From: Peptoniphilus_A genitalis | Lineage (GTDB): Bacteria > Bacillota > Clostridia > Tissierellales > Peptoniphilaceae | Assembly (NCBI RefSeq): GCF_949769225.1 | Contig: NZ_CATKPB010000008.1 | DNA: 64,000 nt | Reading direction: 5' to 3' (one strand) | In this document: piece by piece, positions 17,501-25,055 of the stretch | How the letters are laid out: every line of letters starts with the position of its first letter | Position numbering within the stretch: position 1 is the first letter of the stretch | Made by a program: the position numbers and the translations under genes | The notes under the pieces: model-generated | Database searches by the model: none | What the model saw: only the letters and a program-made list of their open reading frames with translations | What the model was told of the DNA's origin: nothing

Positions 17501-17609
17501 TTCTCGATTCTACAGATTTGTGTAAAAGATCTATTTCGTCCCAAAATTTTGAGACTTGTTCTTCCCTTTCACTTACACTGTCTTTAGATAATTCTTTAAA
17601 TACTTTCAT
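14508..17609 (-). CDS. ileS: Isoleucyl-tRNA synthetase, type 2 (IleRS2)
   Basis: 1033 aa, which fits the longer type 2 IleRS and not the roughly 920-aa type 1. It charges tRNA-Ile in the cytoplasm. The adenylation motif is K-P-G-I-H-H (G56, H58, H59), so the usual HIGH order is changed to GXHH; K-M-S-K-S-R-G-N lies near residue 600. C-x-x-C pairs near 187 and 470-510 can bind zinc. The editing domain lies between about 190 and 400. The gene follows a T-box leader and ends in a strong terminator, so it is a single-gene unit controlled by uncharged tRNA-Ile. Type 2 enzymes are known to tolerate mupirocin. Confidence 0.97.
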   Translation of the reverse strand: MKVFKELSKDSVSEREEQVSKFWDEIDLLHKSVESRKDGENYIFYEGPPTANGKPGIHHVMARTLKDLTCRYHTMLGYQVKRKAGWDTHGLPVEIEVEKRLDLHNKQDIESYGVEAFNKKCKESVFEYEKEWRTLTRRMGYLIDLDHPYITLQNSYIESVWHILDKMFKDGLIYEGHKIVPYCPRCGTGLASHEVAQGYEEIKTTTATCRFKLKDKENEYFLAWTTTPWTLPSNVALAVNPKVEYVKVKHADGHIYYVAKSLAKQVFKDDEYEVLEEMLGKDLEYTEYEQLLKFLEPDKKAFYVICADYVTTEDGTGIVHIAPAFGEDDYQTARGYDLPMLKPVDDDGKFTDTPWKGQFVIDADHDVLHYLMDHDLLFAKQKMLHNYPHCWRCHTPLIYYAHPSWYIEVTKFKDKLIENNNGVNWFPDFVGEKRFGNWLENLNDWAISRSRYWGTPLPIWRCECGHTESVGSIEDLRNKAIEDVAEDVELHRPYVDDIHIKCPKCGKPMTREADVIDVWFDSGAMPFAQWHYPFENKDNFDELFPADFICEGIDQTRGWFYSLIAISTYMTGKSPYKNVLVNDLILDKEGKKMSKSRGNTVAPFELFDKYGADVVRWYLLYVSPPWTPTKFDEDGLREIESKFFRSLRNTYNFFSLYANTDKIDPREVKVSYDDLEEIDKWLLSKYHRLVKNVREDMEEFELTKVVREIQDFVIEDVSNWYIRRNRRRFWKTDKDNTKIAVYKTTYEVLLGVTKLIAPMVPFLSEELFKSLTDEESVHLADYPTYDENMINDKVEEKMDLVRDLVTLGRASREEAKIKVRQPLSKVIIDGKYKEIIGDLTELIKEELNVKEVQFEHDLSEYMEFELKPNFKVCGSILGSKVKDFGKALREANAKDLLAKLEEGKVTLELAGEDTEIERDFVEVKISAKEGFDVIMENNLFVILDTELNEELLNEGYVREFVSKIQQLRKKKDLDILDNIKITYKSDDEVEKAIEAEKEFIKSETLALDLVKEDNEAEVESLNGHYIKINIEKM

Positions 17610-17641
17610 CTAAATCTCCTTCTCTTCCATATTTTTTGTAT

Positions 17642-17855
17642 AAAAAAAGTCCCCTCTCAAAAGAGAAGGGACGAACTAACCGCGGTACCACCCTAATTAT
17701 AGGAAACTATCACTTAATATCTTAACGCAAAATTACGCAAGAGCTTTTGACTCTTGAGCTCCGAGGTGATCTGTAAAATTTCGAAAGGCAGTTTTGCACC
17801 AACCAACTGTTCTCTTACTTTCTAAAAATTACCGTCCTCTTCACAGCTTATATAA
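17642..17855 (-). promoter_or_regulatory. T-box riboswitch controlling ileS
   Basis: The T-box block AGGGTGGTACCGCGG sits at 17680-17694, followed by a terminator hairpin (GTCCCTTCTC / GAGAGGGGAC, 17649-17672) and seven T. Upstream are a stem I region with AGTAAGAGAA and a 3' arm containing isoleucine triplets (ATT and ATC near 17764-17778) where the specifier loop is expected. The leader starts at the very end of the Rrf2 gene; a TATATA within that gene's last codons could be its -10 box. Confidence 0.93.
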
Positions 17856-18258
17856 ATTTGTCAATTGTTTGACTCTTAAACATCTTAATAATATTTGATT
17901 GCATACCTCCAAGGGCAAGGTGGAATTTACAACTTCTTCTATCCTCATCAGGATGCTTACTGCAAAATGAGTCTTCTTCTTGCAAGCACCTATTGATTAC
18001 AATAGGACCATCTACAGCTACAAGTATATCATACAAAGTGATTTCTTCCTTAGCCTTCTTTAAAAAATATCCGCCTTTAGATCCTCTCTTCGCATCTGTA
18101 ATGCCAGCCAAATTTAATTTTCTAAGTATTCTTAGGGTAAATCTTTTTGTGACACCTTCGCTCTCAGCTATTTGCGGTGCCCCAACAACCTTCCCCTCAT
18201 TCTCTGCTAGATAACTTACAATACGAAATGCATAGTCTGTTTCTTGTGTTATTCTCAT
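17848..18258 (-). CDS. Rrf2-family transcriptional regulator
   Basis: 136 aa, standard Rrf2 length. The N-terminal winged helix begins M-R-I-T-Q-E-T-D-Y-A-F-R, with the wing R-G-S-K-G-G-Y. Three cysteines in the second half (spacing C-x7-C-x10-C) could hold an Fe-S cluster as in IscR/NsrR. It has its own extended -10 promoter and an adjacent palindrome, and its stop codon adjoins the ileS leader. Target genes are not evident. Confidence 0.9.
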   Translation of the reverse strand: MRITQETDYAFRIVSYLAENEGKVVGAPQIAESEGVTKRFTLRILRKLNLAGITDAKRGSKGGYFLKKAKEEITLYDILVAVDGPIVINRCLQEEDSFCSKHPDEDRRSCKFHLALGGMQSNIIKMFKSQTIDKFI

Positions 18259-18265
18259 ATTATCA

Positions 18266-18286
18266 CCTATTTAGGATATTATACCA
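18266..18286 (-). promoter_or_regulatory. Extended -10 promoter and possible self-operator of the Rrf2 gene
   Basis: TGGTATAAT (18278-18286) is an extended -10 box. Between it and the start codon lies the palindrome CCTAAATAGG (18266-18275), inside a longer partial dyad TATC...GATA, positioned for autorepression. The -35 region is poor. Confidence 0.5.
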
Positions 18287-18293
18287 TCAAAGT

Positions 18294-19571
18294 TTACAAT
18301 TTAAAATAGTCATCTTGAATTTTTCGCAACTTTACTATTTCTGAATTATTATTTAATTCTACATCGTCATAAGTAAGTAGACTTCCCTTTTTAATATCTC
18401 TTTTTGCAAAGGCTCCTTCTGTAACTATACCTATTGGTAGATGGTTACCTCTTTCTTGATCTTCTTTTGTCTCAAGACTTCCAAAAATCATCTCGCCACC
18501 TATGGAGTCAAACTTTTCTCCCTTTTTTATGTCTCTCTTTGCAACAGAGACTGTTTCTGCAAAAGGTCTTCCAAGGGGAGCAATAGATTCATCCCTAAGG
18601 ACAACTGCCTTTATAATAGAAATAATTGTCTCAATGCTTGTTAGATGGTAGGGCCTATAAATTGTATAATTTGGACCCTCGCCCATGGATAAATATTGCA
18701 TTTCCATATCTATTATATCTGACTTAGGTCTTACTACTGCAAAGACTCCTGGGGCAATTCCCGTTGCAAAGTCAACAACTCCGTAAGAATTTAAAATTCC
18801 CCCATCTTCCTTTAGCTTAAAGTCCTCAGCAATATTTTTTGGTTCAGTATTAACAAAGTGACAACCTCTAACATCTGGTACAAAGCCAAGGGCATTGCAA
18901 ACGGCATTGAGTTCGATCATGGTATTTGTTCCATCGACAAAGGAAGTCAGCATCCTTGGGTTGATCCCCTTTTTCTCTGCAGCTTCTCTTAAGCTATCAG
19001 GAGTTGCATAATTATTTAGTTCATTGTTCTTTCCCTTGCCTAGGACTAGGACTTCAAATCCACAGTTTTTAGCAAATTCATAAATCTCTACAATGGCACC
19101 TGGCTCATCTCCCTTAGTTCCAGAATAGACTACGCCCTTTTCATCTGCCAAGACTTTTAAGTAAGGTCCCACTGTTGCATCCATTTCTACATTGAGGCTG
19201 ACGATATCAACCTTGTTTTCTATAGCCACAAGGGATAACTTTGTTCCAGTTTCTGTGTCACCAGTGCAATCCACTAGACAGTCCACAAGAGATGCTGCGA
19301 TTAAATTATTTGTAGTTCCAATGTATTTCTTTTCCTTTAAGAGTTTCTTGGCCTCTTCAATGTCATCTGTAAAGGCAAGGTCATCTTTATCTATATTTGC
19401 TGCTTCAATAGCAGACTCTAGTGTCTTTTTATTTCTTGAGGAAAACACTATGGGATAAAAATTTTCATTTTGGCTAAGTATAGTGAAAAGCGAGCTTCCC
19501 ATAATACCTGAGCCAACAATTCCAACAGAAATATTCCCAAATTCCTTTAATTTTTTCTGTAAATAAAACAT
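18294..19571 (-). CDS. NAD(P)-dependent oxidoreductase with C-terminal SAF domain
   Basis: About 425 aa. A Rossmann fold opens with G-I-V-G-S-G-I-M-G-S (near 15-24), as in homoserine-dehydrogenase-like proteins; the C-terminal part (R-D-I-K-K-G-E-K-F... and R-D-I-K-K-G-S-L-L) contains SAF-type segments. I place the start at the ATG at 19571, which has GGAGGAAGA directly before it, not at an in-frame start 15 codons upstream without one. The substrate is unknown; related proteins act on sugar-acid or branched intermediates. It is a single gene between the Rrf2 and flavoprotein genes. Confidence 0.75.
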   Translation of the reverse strand: MFYLQKKLKEFGNISVGIVGSGIMGSSLFTILSQNENFYPIVFSSRNKKTLESAIEAANIDKDDLAFTDDIEEAKKLLKEKKYIGTTNNLIAASLVDCLVDCTGDTETGTKLSLVAIENKVDIVSLNVEMDATVGPYLKVLADEKGVVYSGTKGDEPGAIVEIYEFAKNCGFEVLVLGKGKNNELNNYATPDSLREAAEKKGINPRMLTSFVDGTNTMIELNAVCNALGFVPDVRGCHFVNTEPKNIAEDFKLKEDGGILNSYGVVDFATGIAPGVFAVVRPKSDIIDMEMQYLSMGEGPNYTIYRPYHLTSIETIISIIKAVVLRDESIAPLGRPFAETVSVAKRDIKKGEKFDSIGGEMIFGSLETKEDQERGNHLPIGIVTEGAFAKRDIKKGSLLTYDDVELNNNSEIVKLRKIQDDYFKL

Positions 19572-19643
19572 TCTTCCTCCAAATTTATTGCAAGATTTAA
19601 TTTCAAAATTAATCACAAAAATTATTTTAATCTGATTTTACTT

Positions 19644-20855
19644 CTATTGCAAATTACTTTTGTAAATTTTTTCCCTCAATATTTTTCCAAGTCTATATCC
19701 ACATCCAAAGGCAAAGTGCAAGTTATATCCTCCACAGTCTCCATCAATATCGAGAGCCTCACCAATTATATAGAGGTCCTTGTATTTTTTTGCTTCATAA
19801 TTTTCTGGACTAACTTCATCTAAAGAAACTCCACCTCTAGTCACTTGGGCATTTTTAAATCCAGTGTTACCTGTGACCTTAAAGCGAGATTTCAATAGAA
19901 GGTCAATAATTTTTTCGAAGTCCCCCATGGAAATCATGTTCATTGCTGTGTTCTTATCCATGTCTAGTGAGTCAATAATATAGTGGATGAACTTCTTGTC
20001 AACAAGTCCCATTAAAAATTCTTCAAGGGAAAAGTCTGGGAACATGTAGTACCTGTTATAGACCATGTCAATGCTGTCTTCCTTTAAGTTATTAATCAAG
20101 GGCACCTCAATGATGTCGCCTTCTTTAGTATTAACAGACATATCCAAGATTGGAGGTCCACTAATACCGTAATTAGTAAATAAAATTTCGCCCTCTCTCT
20201 CGTCTATGACTTTTTCACCCCTTAAGAGTCGTGCACGACCTATTACCTTTGTCCCACTTAGGTGCTTTAAATACTTTGACTCAAGTTTTAATTGAGTAAG
20301 GGCTGGTTTTAAGTCCGTCACCCTTATGCCCATCTTCTTTAAAATTTCAAAGCTCACTCCATCAGACCCACTTGCTGGCATAGCCTTGCCACCAAAGGCA
20401 GCCACTACTACATCAGCTCTTAAAGTCTCTTCATTTGTTATGACTTCATAGCCTTTTTTTGTCTTCTTGATTTCCTTAACCTGGCTCTTGGTTTTCACTT
20501 CAATTCCCTTTTTATCAAGCCAGTAAATCAAAATATTTAAAACAGAATTCGCCTTTAAACTTATGGGATAGACTCTGTTACCATCTAGTGTAGATTCAAG
20601 TCCTAAAATCCTAAAATAATTTATTAAATCTTCATTGCTAAAGTCCTCTAGAGTTCTCTTTACAAAGTCAGGAGAAGAATAATTTTTTTCTGACAAGTTC
20701 ATGTTGGTATAGTTGCACCTGCCATTGCCAGTTGCCAACAATTTTTTCCCAATTCTGTCATTTTTCTCTAGGAGTATTACCCTGTTATTTTCATTTTTTG
20801 CATTTATGGCAGTGACAATTCCACTTGCACCTGCTCCAATTATAATTATATCCAT
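19644..20855 (-). CDS. HI0933/BaiN-family FAD-dependent oxidoreductase
   Basis: 403 aa, normal for the family. The FAD dinucleotide motif is I-I-G-A-G-A-S-G (residues 5-12), followed by the family block K-L-L-A-T-G-N-G-R-C-N-Y-T-N. Near the C-terminus V-T-R-G-G-V and G-D-C-G-G-Y-N-L-H-F-A are also typical. Physiological substrates of most members are undetermined. It is divergent from the pyrophosphatase gene, with a 91-bp shared upstream region. Confidence 0.9.
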   Translation of the reverse strand: MDIIIIGAGASGIVTAINAKNENNRVILLEKNDRIGKKLLATGNGRCNYTNMNLSEKNYSSPDFVKRTLEDFSNEDLINYFRILGLESTLDGNRVYPISLKANSVLNILIYWLDKKGIEVKTKSQVKEIKKTKKGYEVITNEETLRADVVVAAFGGKAMPASGSDGVSFEILKKMGIRVTDLKPALTQLKLESKYLKHLSGTKVIGRARLLRGEKVIDEREGEILFTNYGISGPPILDMSVNTKEGDIIEVPLINNLKEDSIDMVYNRYYMFPDFSLEEFLMGLVDKKFIHYIIDSLDMDKNTAMNMISMGDFEKIIDLLLKSRFKVTGNTGFKNAQVTRGGVSLDEVSPENYEAKKYKDLYIIGEALDIDGDCGGYNLHFAFGCGYRLGKILREKIYKSNLQ

Positions 20856-20893
20856 ATTATCACCCCTAAATTATATCCTAAATTCACATATTA

Positions 20894-20924
20894 TTACAAG
20901 ATTTAAGCCATTTTATGTTATAAT
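20894..20924 (+). promoter_or_regulatory. Promoter of the pyrophosphatase gene
   Basis: An extended -10 box TGTTATAAT (20916-20924) is preceded 19 bp upstream by TTACAA. The SD GGAGG lies just before the ATG at 20947. Confidence 0.55.
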
Positions 20925-20946
20925 GTCTTAGAAATTTGGAGGATTT

Positions 20947-22581
20947 ATGAAGAATAAAATTTATATAACTGGTCACAAAAATCCAGATACAGATAGTATA
21001 TGTTCTGCCATAGCCCTTGCAGAATTAAAAAACAAGATGGGTCAAGACGCTGAAGCAATTAGGTTGGGAAACTTAAACAAGGAAACAGAATTTGTCCTAG
21101 ATTATTTTAAGGTTCAAAAGCCAAGATTAAAGACTTCTATCAAGCCACAAGTTCGTGACATAGAAATTGATGCAGCCTACTGTGTAAATCCAAGTCTATC
21201 AATGGCTTCTGCTATGGATCTAATCCAAAAAAATAATATTAGTTCCCTACCCGTTGTTGATGACGACGACAACTTAATTGGAATAGTTAGTCTTTCCAAC
21301 ATAGCATCAACTTACATGGAAATTTGGGACGACTCCATCATCGGTAGGTCCAACACAAGCTTTGAAAATATTTTAGATGTACTTAGGGGAAAGGTCCTCT
21401 ACCTTCCCGAAAAGCCAAGAAGTCTCTCAGGCAAAATGGCCGTCAAGGCTATAAAAAATCAAGACCTCATAAGCGAAGGAGACATTGTAATTGTTGGCGA
21501 CGACGTAAAGGACCAAGAGTCTGTAATAAGAAAGGGGATTTCTCTTTTAATCTTAACTATCTCTAGCAAGCTTGATGATAGACTAATGGAGCTTGCTAAA
21601 GAAAATAATGTTGCAGTAATTTCAACTGGCCTTTCAACTTTTATGGTTGCAAGACTTTTGCCCCAAGCTGTCCCTGTTGAATATGTAATGACAAGAGAGG
21701 ACTTAGTTGTCTTTCACAAGGACGATTTAATTGACGACGTTAGAGAAAAAATGTCACAATCAAGGTTTAGGTCTTACCCAGTTCTTGATAACAAGGGCAA
21801 GGTTATAGGAAATATTTCAAGATACCACTTGATTTCAAATTTAAAGAAAAAAATTATTCTAGTAGACCACAACGAAAGAAACCAATCCATTGACGACATA
21901 GACTCAGCAGAAATAATTCAAATTGTGGACCACCACAGGGTAGCAAATGTGTCTACATCTTCCCCAATTTATTTTAGAAATGAACCTGTGGGATCAACTG
22001 CAACTATTGTGTCAAAGATGTTTTTTGAAAATGGAATCAAACCTTCTCGTGAAGTTGCCGGACTTCTCTGTGCAGCAATTATCTCTGACACTTTATTATT
22101 TAGATCTCCTACTTCAACAGAAACTGACAAGTATGTATTAAATAAGATGAAGAAAATTGCAGCTATAGATGTAGAAGACTTCGCCATGAAGATGTTCCGT
22201 GCAGGCACAAGCCTTGAAGGTAGAAAACCTGACGAACTTTTAAAGTCTGATGTCAAAAACTTTTCTATTGAAGGGGTTAATGTTAGGGTCTGCCAAATCT
22301 TTACCATGGACCTTGACTCCACAGCTTCTGTAGAAAAGGACCTCAAGGATGCCATGGAAAACTTTGTAGCTTCTTCTGATGCAGAAACTTTTGTCCTTAT
22401 GATTACTGATATCTTTAAAGAAGTATCTGAAGTAATCTTAGCAGGATCTTTTAAAGAAGCAATTTCAAGGAAATTTGAAAAAGAGCTTGTGGGAGATAAA
22501 TTTTTATCAGAAGGTCTCCTCTCAAGAAAGAAGCAACTACTTCCAAAAATTTCTTCTGCTATATCAGAAGAACTCTCATAA
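20947..22581 (+). CDS. ppaC: Manganese-dependent inorganic pyrophosphatase with CBS-DRTGG-CBS insert
   Basis: 544 aa, the length of CBS-containing family II pyrophosphatases. It hydrolyses PPi in the cytoplasm. The DHH part opens with G-H-K-N-P-D-T-D-S (8-16); a first CBS segment is near 75-125, a DRTGG region near 130-240, a second CBS near 245-300, then I-V-D-H-H-R (metal site) near 325 and the DHHA2 domain from about 425. The CBS pair normally binds adenine nucleotides and tunes activity. The only strong plus-strand gene in the window, with SD TTGGAGGA and a terminator after the stop. Confidence 0.95.
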   Translation: MKNKIYITGHKNPDTDSICSAIALAELKNKMGQDAEAIRLGNLNKETEFVLDYFKVQKPRLKTSIKPQVRDIEIDAAYCVNPSLSMASAMDLIQKNNISSLPVVDDDDNLIGIVSLSNIASTYMEIWDDSIIGRSNTSFENILDVLRGKVLYLPEKPRSLSGKMAVKAIKNQDLISEGDIVIVGDDVKDQESVIRKGISLLILTISSKLDDRLMELAKENNVAVISTGLSTFMVARLLPQAVPVEYVMTREDLVVFHKDDLIDDVREKMSQSRFRSYPVLDNKGKVIGNISRYHLISNLKKKIILVDHNERNQSIDDIDSAEIIQIVDHHRVANVSTSSPIYFRNEPVGSTATIVSKMFFENGIKPSREVAGLLCAAIISDTLLFRSPTSTETDKYVLNKMKKIAAIDVEDFAMKMFRAGTSLEGRKPDELLKSDVKNFSIEGVNVRVCQIFTMDLDSTASVEKDLKDAMENFVASSDAETFVLMITDIFKEVSEVILAGSFKEAISRKFEKELVGDKFLSEGLLSRKKQLLPKISSAISEELS

Positions 22582-22590
22582 AATTATGTA

Positions 22591-22637
22591 AAAAAATAAG
22601 AGCCTATCACTTCACATGATAGACTCTTTTTTTGTTA
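22591..22637. terminator. Bidirectional terminator between convergent genes
   Basis: Hairpin GAGCCTATCA / TGATAGACTC (22600-22626) with seven T on the plus side and a run of A that serves as the T-tract on the minus side. It closes both the pyrophosphatase gene and the minus-strand gene ending at 22643. Confidence 0.9.
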
Positions 22638-22642
22638 ACTTT

Positions 22643-23197
22643 TTAATTGTTACAAGAACCACCACAGCCACACGACTTGTCGTCATCTTCATCTGAATGG
22701 CAACCACAAGAATGATCGTGGTCATGGTCATGATGATCATGGTGGTGACTTTCTTCTTGGCTGTCCTCATCTATATAGACATTGACTTCCTTTATACCAT
22801 AAACTTTTTCAAGCTCATCAGAAAATTCTACAACAGTTTTTTCGTCAAAACCATAGATATAGACTTCGCTTCCATAATTTAGGATTTCTAATTTTAGGAT
22901 TCCATCATCATAAAGGCTTAGACCCATAAAGTTTAGTGCCATATCTCCAATAAGATTTTTAAGAATCATTTCTTTAAAGTCATCGTCTACAATACCTTGA
23001 AGGATATATTCATATCCATTCTCATCAGAATAAACTGCAAAGTCATCGAGAATTTTCTTTGACTTCTTGTCTTCTTTTAAGATCGTAATTTGATAGGAGT
23101 CGCACCTATTTAAATAAATCCTTACAAGGTCCTTTAGGTGTGAAAGGTCTATGTTCTCATCAATAAAAACATCATTTTCAAAATTTATATAATACAT
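22643..23197 (-). CDS. Protein of unknown function with His/Asp/Cys-rich metal-binding tail
   Basis: 184 aa. Residues 1-150 form an acidic alpha/beta domain that I do not recognise. The last 35 residues hold a run of H-H-H-D-H-H-D-H-D-H-D-H, then C-G-C-H and a second cluster C-G-C-G-G-S-C. Such tails bind Zn, Ni, Co or Cu in metallochaperones and P-type ATPases. It starts 10 bp after the DUF4153 membrane protein ends, so the two form an operon. Role inferred only as metal storage or sensing. Confidence 0.7.
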   Translation of the reverse strand: MYYINFENDVFIDENIDLSHLKDLVRIYLNRCDSYQITILKEDKKSKKILDDFAVYSDENGYEYILQGIVDDDFKEMILKNLIGDMALNFMGLSLYDDGILKLEILNYGSEVYIYGFDEKTVVEFSDELEKVYGIKEVNVYIDEDSQEESHHHDHHDHDHDHSCGCHSDEDDDKSCGCGGSCNN

Positions 23198-23207
23198 CTT
23201 ATCCCTC

Positions 23208-24965
23208 CTACTTAGTCAAGAGATAGAATTCAACATAGGCATTCTCAATATTGTCTTCATTTCCAAAATAAATATTTGTGAAATAAATTTTAAAGTTGTC
23301 ATCCTCTATTGCTAGGTCATCAAGTTTTATTTCATCTTTAGTCTTCTTTAGAGTCTTTAACTTATCCCTAAGAGCAAGAAGGTCAATTGTCTTTTGAAGC
23401 TCGTAATCGTCCTTAGATTTTTTATAAATATTTATTTCTTTCTTCTTTCTCTCAAACTTGTAATCTCCACAAGTGGAAATGTGATCAAGAGAATAGACAA
23501 AAATCATATTTTTGTAGCCTTCTATGTCAATATTAAATCCAAGATCTCCCTTTTCCACAATATTGTCTGTGTAAGAGTATCCAAGATAGGAATGGTTTTC
23601 AACCTTATTAGAAAAACCAAAAACTTTTGTAAAGTTCTCTTCGCTGAGTTTAAAGTCCTTTGGAAGATAGTTTAAGTCTTCTATCCTATCTCGCTTATCC
23701 ATGTAGGATACTATATCAATTATTTGGTTCTTTGCAGAGCTGTCAATATTTACATCAGACCTTATTCCCTCTCCTGCAATCATGTTATTTTCTTTTAACA
23801 ATTTTTCAAATCTTGCATTTTGTGACCTAAGACTCAAGCTTGTTGCTGATGCAGGTCCAATACCTGTAATTAAAATTATTGCAGCAAGAAAAATCGGTAC
23901 AGTTATGTTTGAATTTTCCCTATAAAAAATATAATAAATTAGAGATAAAAATACCCAAAGTCCTCCTGCAATAACGATGTACCTGTTTTCAGTTAGTCCA
24001 TACTCACTAATTCTTAAGTAAATTGCAAAGAACATCATGCCAAGTAGTGGGAATAAACTTATTGGAAAAATTATCTTTAATTTATTTATAAATCCAATGG
24101 AGTCCACCCTTGATAAGAAGAACAAGTAGACTACTGAAAAAGCTGCAAACCAAATTACAAGATTTACTATTAAGTTATTTGGAATTTGCCAAAGAGCTAG
24201 GATCTTTATAAAGTAAGCCAGTAGAATCAAAGTGTAAATAATCACAAGAGGTGTGATTATATATACCAAAAGAATTCTAAAGGGCTTTGGATACTTGTAG
24301 TCTGTGAAGGAATCCCTTACCTTTGGAAAGTCTTGGAAAAAAGTTATTACATTAAATAAAATAAAGGAAAATATTCCAATCCTCAAGTAAACTAAGGATC
24401 CAAAATCAAATTTAAAAAGTGAGTCCAAGGCAAAAACTATGCTTGATATTCCTATAAAAACTATAAAGCTATAGATATTTGAAATTATAAAGGCTCTTAA
24501 AATTTTTGCTACATAGACAACATAGTCTTTGTGATAATTAAATTTTGCTACAAAGGAAGTTCCCACAACTAAGAAGGCAATCAAGGTAAAAAATACAAAA
24601 TTGTCATTATAGTTTGATAGGGGGCCCGCCTTATCATAAACTAGCTCATAAATTCCATAGAGTATAGGCAAAGTTATGACATAGGAAATTACTTTTAATA
24701 AATTATTATTTTTTAAGTTTTTTAGGTCATAAAAATTTCTAAGTCCCTCGTTAAAAAGTTTTATAAAAGCATATAAAAAAATTGCAAAGGCAAAGACCAA
24801 GCCATAGGAAATCATCTTGTTGTTAAAGTCTTCTGCATATTCATCATAGGTAGCCATAATAAAAAATATGCTTGCAAGTGTTGCTGATGTTATTGTGAAG
24901 GGAAACCTTTTAAAGGTATCTTTTATACTTTTAAAATTCAAAATTTTTAAATTTAGTTTCTTCAT
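23208..24965 (-). CDS. DUF4153-type multi-pass membrane protein
   Basis: About 585 aa. Eleven or twelve hydrophobic segments fill residues 15-395, followed by a soluble domain of about 190 residues that should be outside the cell. It matches DUF4153 by layout. The start at 24965 has AGGGAGGT four bases upstream, while the earlier in-frame start at 25001 has none; TATACT at 24986-24991 is a likely -10 box, which would place the earlier start upstream of the transcript. Function is unknown. It is followed by the metal-tail protein. Confidence 0.75.
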   Translation of the reverse strand: MKKLNLKILNFKSIKDTFKRFPFTITSATLASIFFIMATYDEYAEDFNNKMISYGLVFAFAIFLYAFIKLFNEGLRNFYDLKNLKNNNLLKVISYVITLPILYGIYELVYDKAGPLSNYNDNFVFFTLIAFLVVGTSFVAKFNYHKDYVVYVAKILRAFIISNIYSFIVFIGISSIVFALDSLFKFDFGSLVYLRIGIFSFILFNVITFFQDFPKVRDSFTDYKYPKPFRILLVYIITPLVIIYTLILLAYFIKILALWQIPNNLIVNLVIWFAAFSVVYLFFLSRVDSIGFINKLKIIFPISLFPLLGMMFFAIYLRISEYGLTENRYIVIAGGLWVFLSLIYYIFYRENSNITVPIFLAAIILITGIGPASATSLSLRSQNARFEKLLKENNMIAGEGIRSDVNIDSSAKNQIIDIVSYMDKRDRIEDLNYLPKDFKLSEENFTKVFGFSNKVENHSYLGYSYTDNIVEKGDLGFNIDIEGYKNMIFVYSLDHISTCGDYKFERKKKEINIYKKSKDDYELQKTIDLLALRDKLKTLKKTKDEIKLDDLAIEDDNFKIYFTNIYFGNEDNIENAYVEFYLLTK

Positions 24966-25055
24966 AACTACCTCCCTTTTTTTATAGTATACTAAAGGCA
25001 AGGATTTTTAAAGAATTTAGATAAAACTTTTGTCATTGTATCCACTTTGACATAT

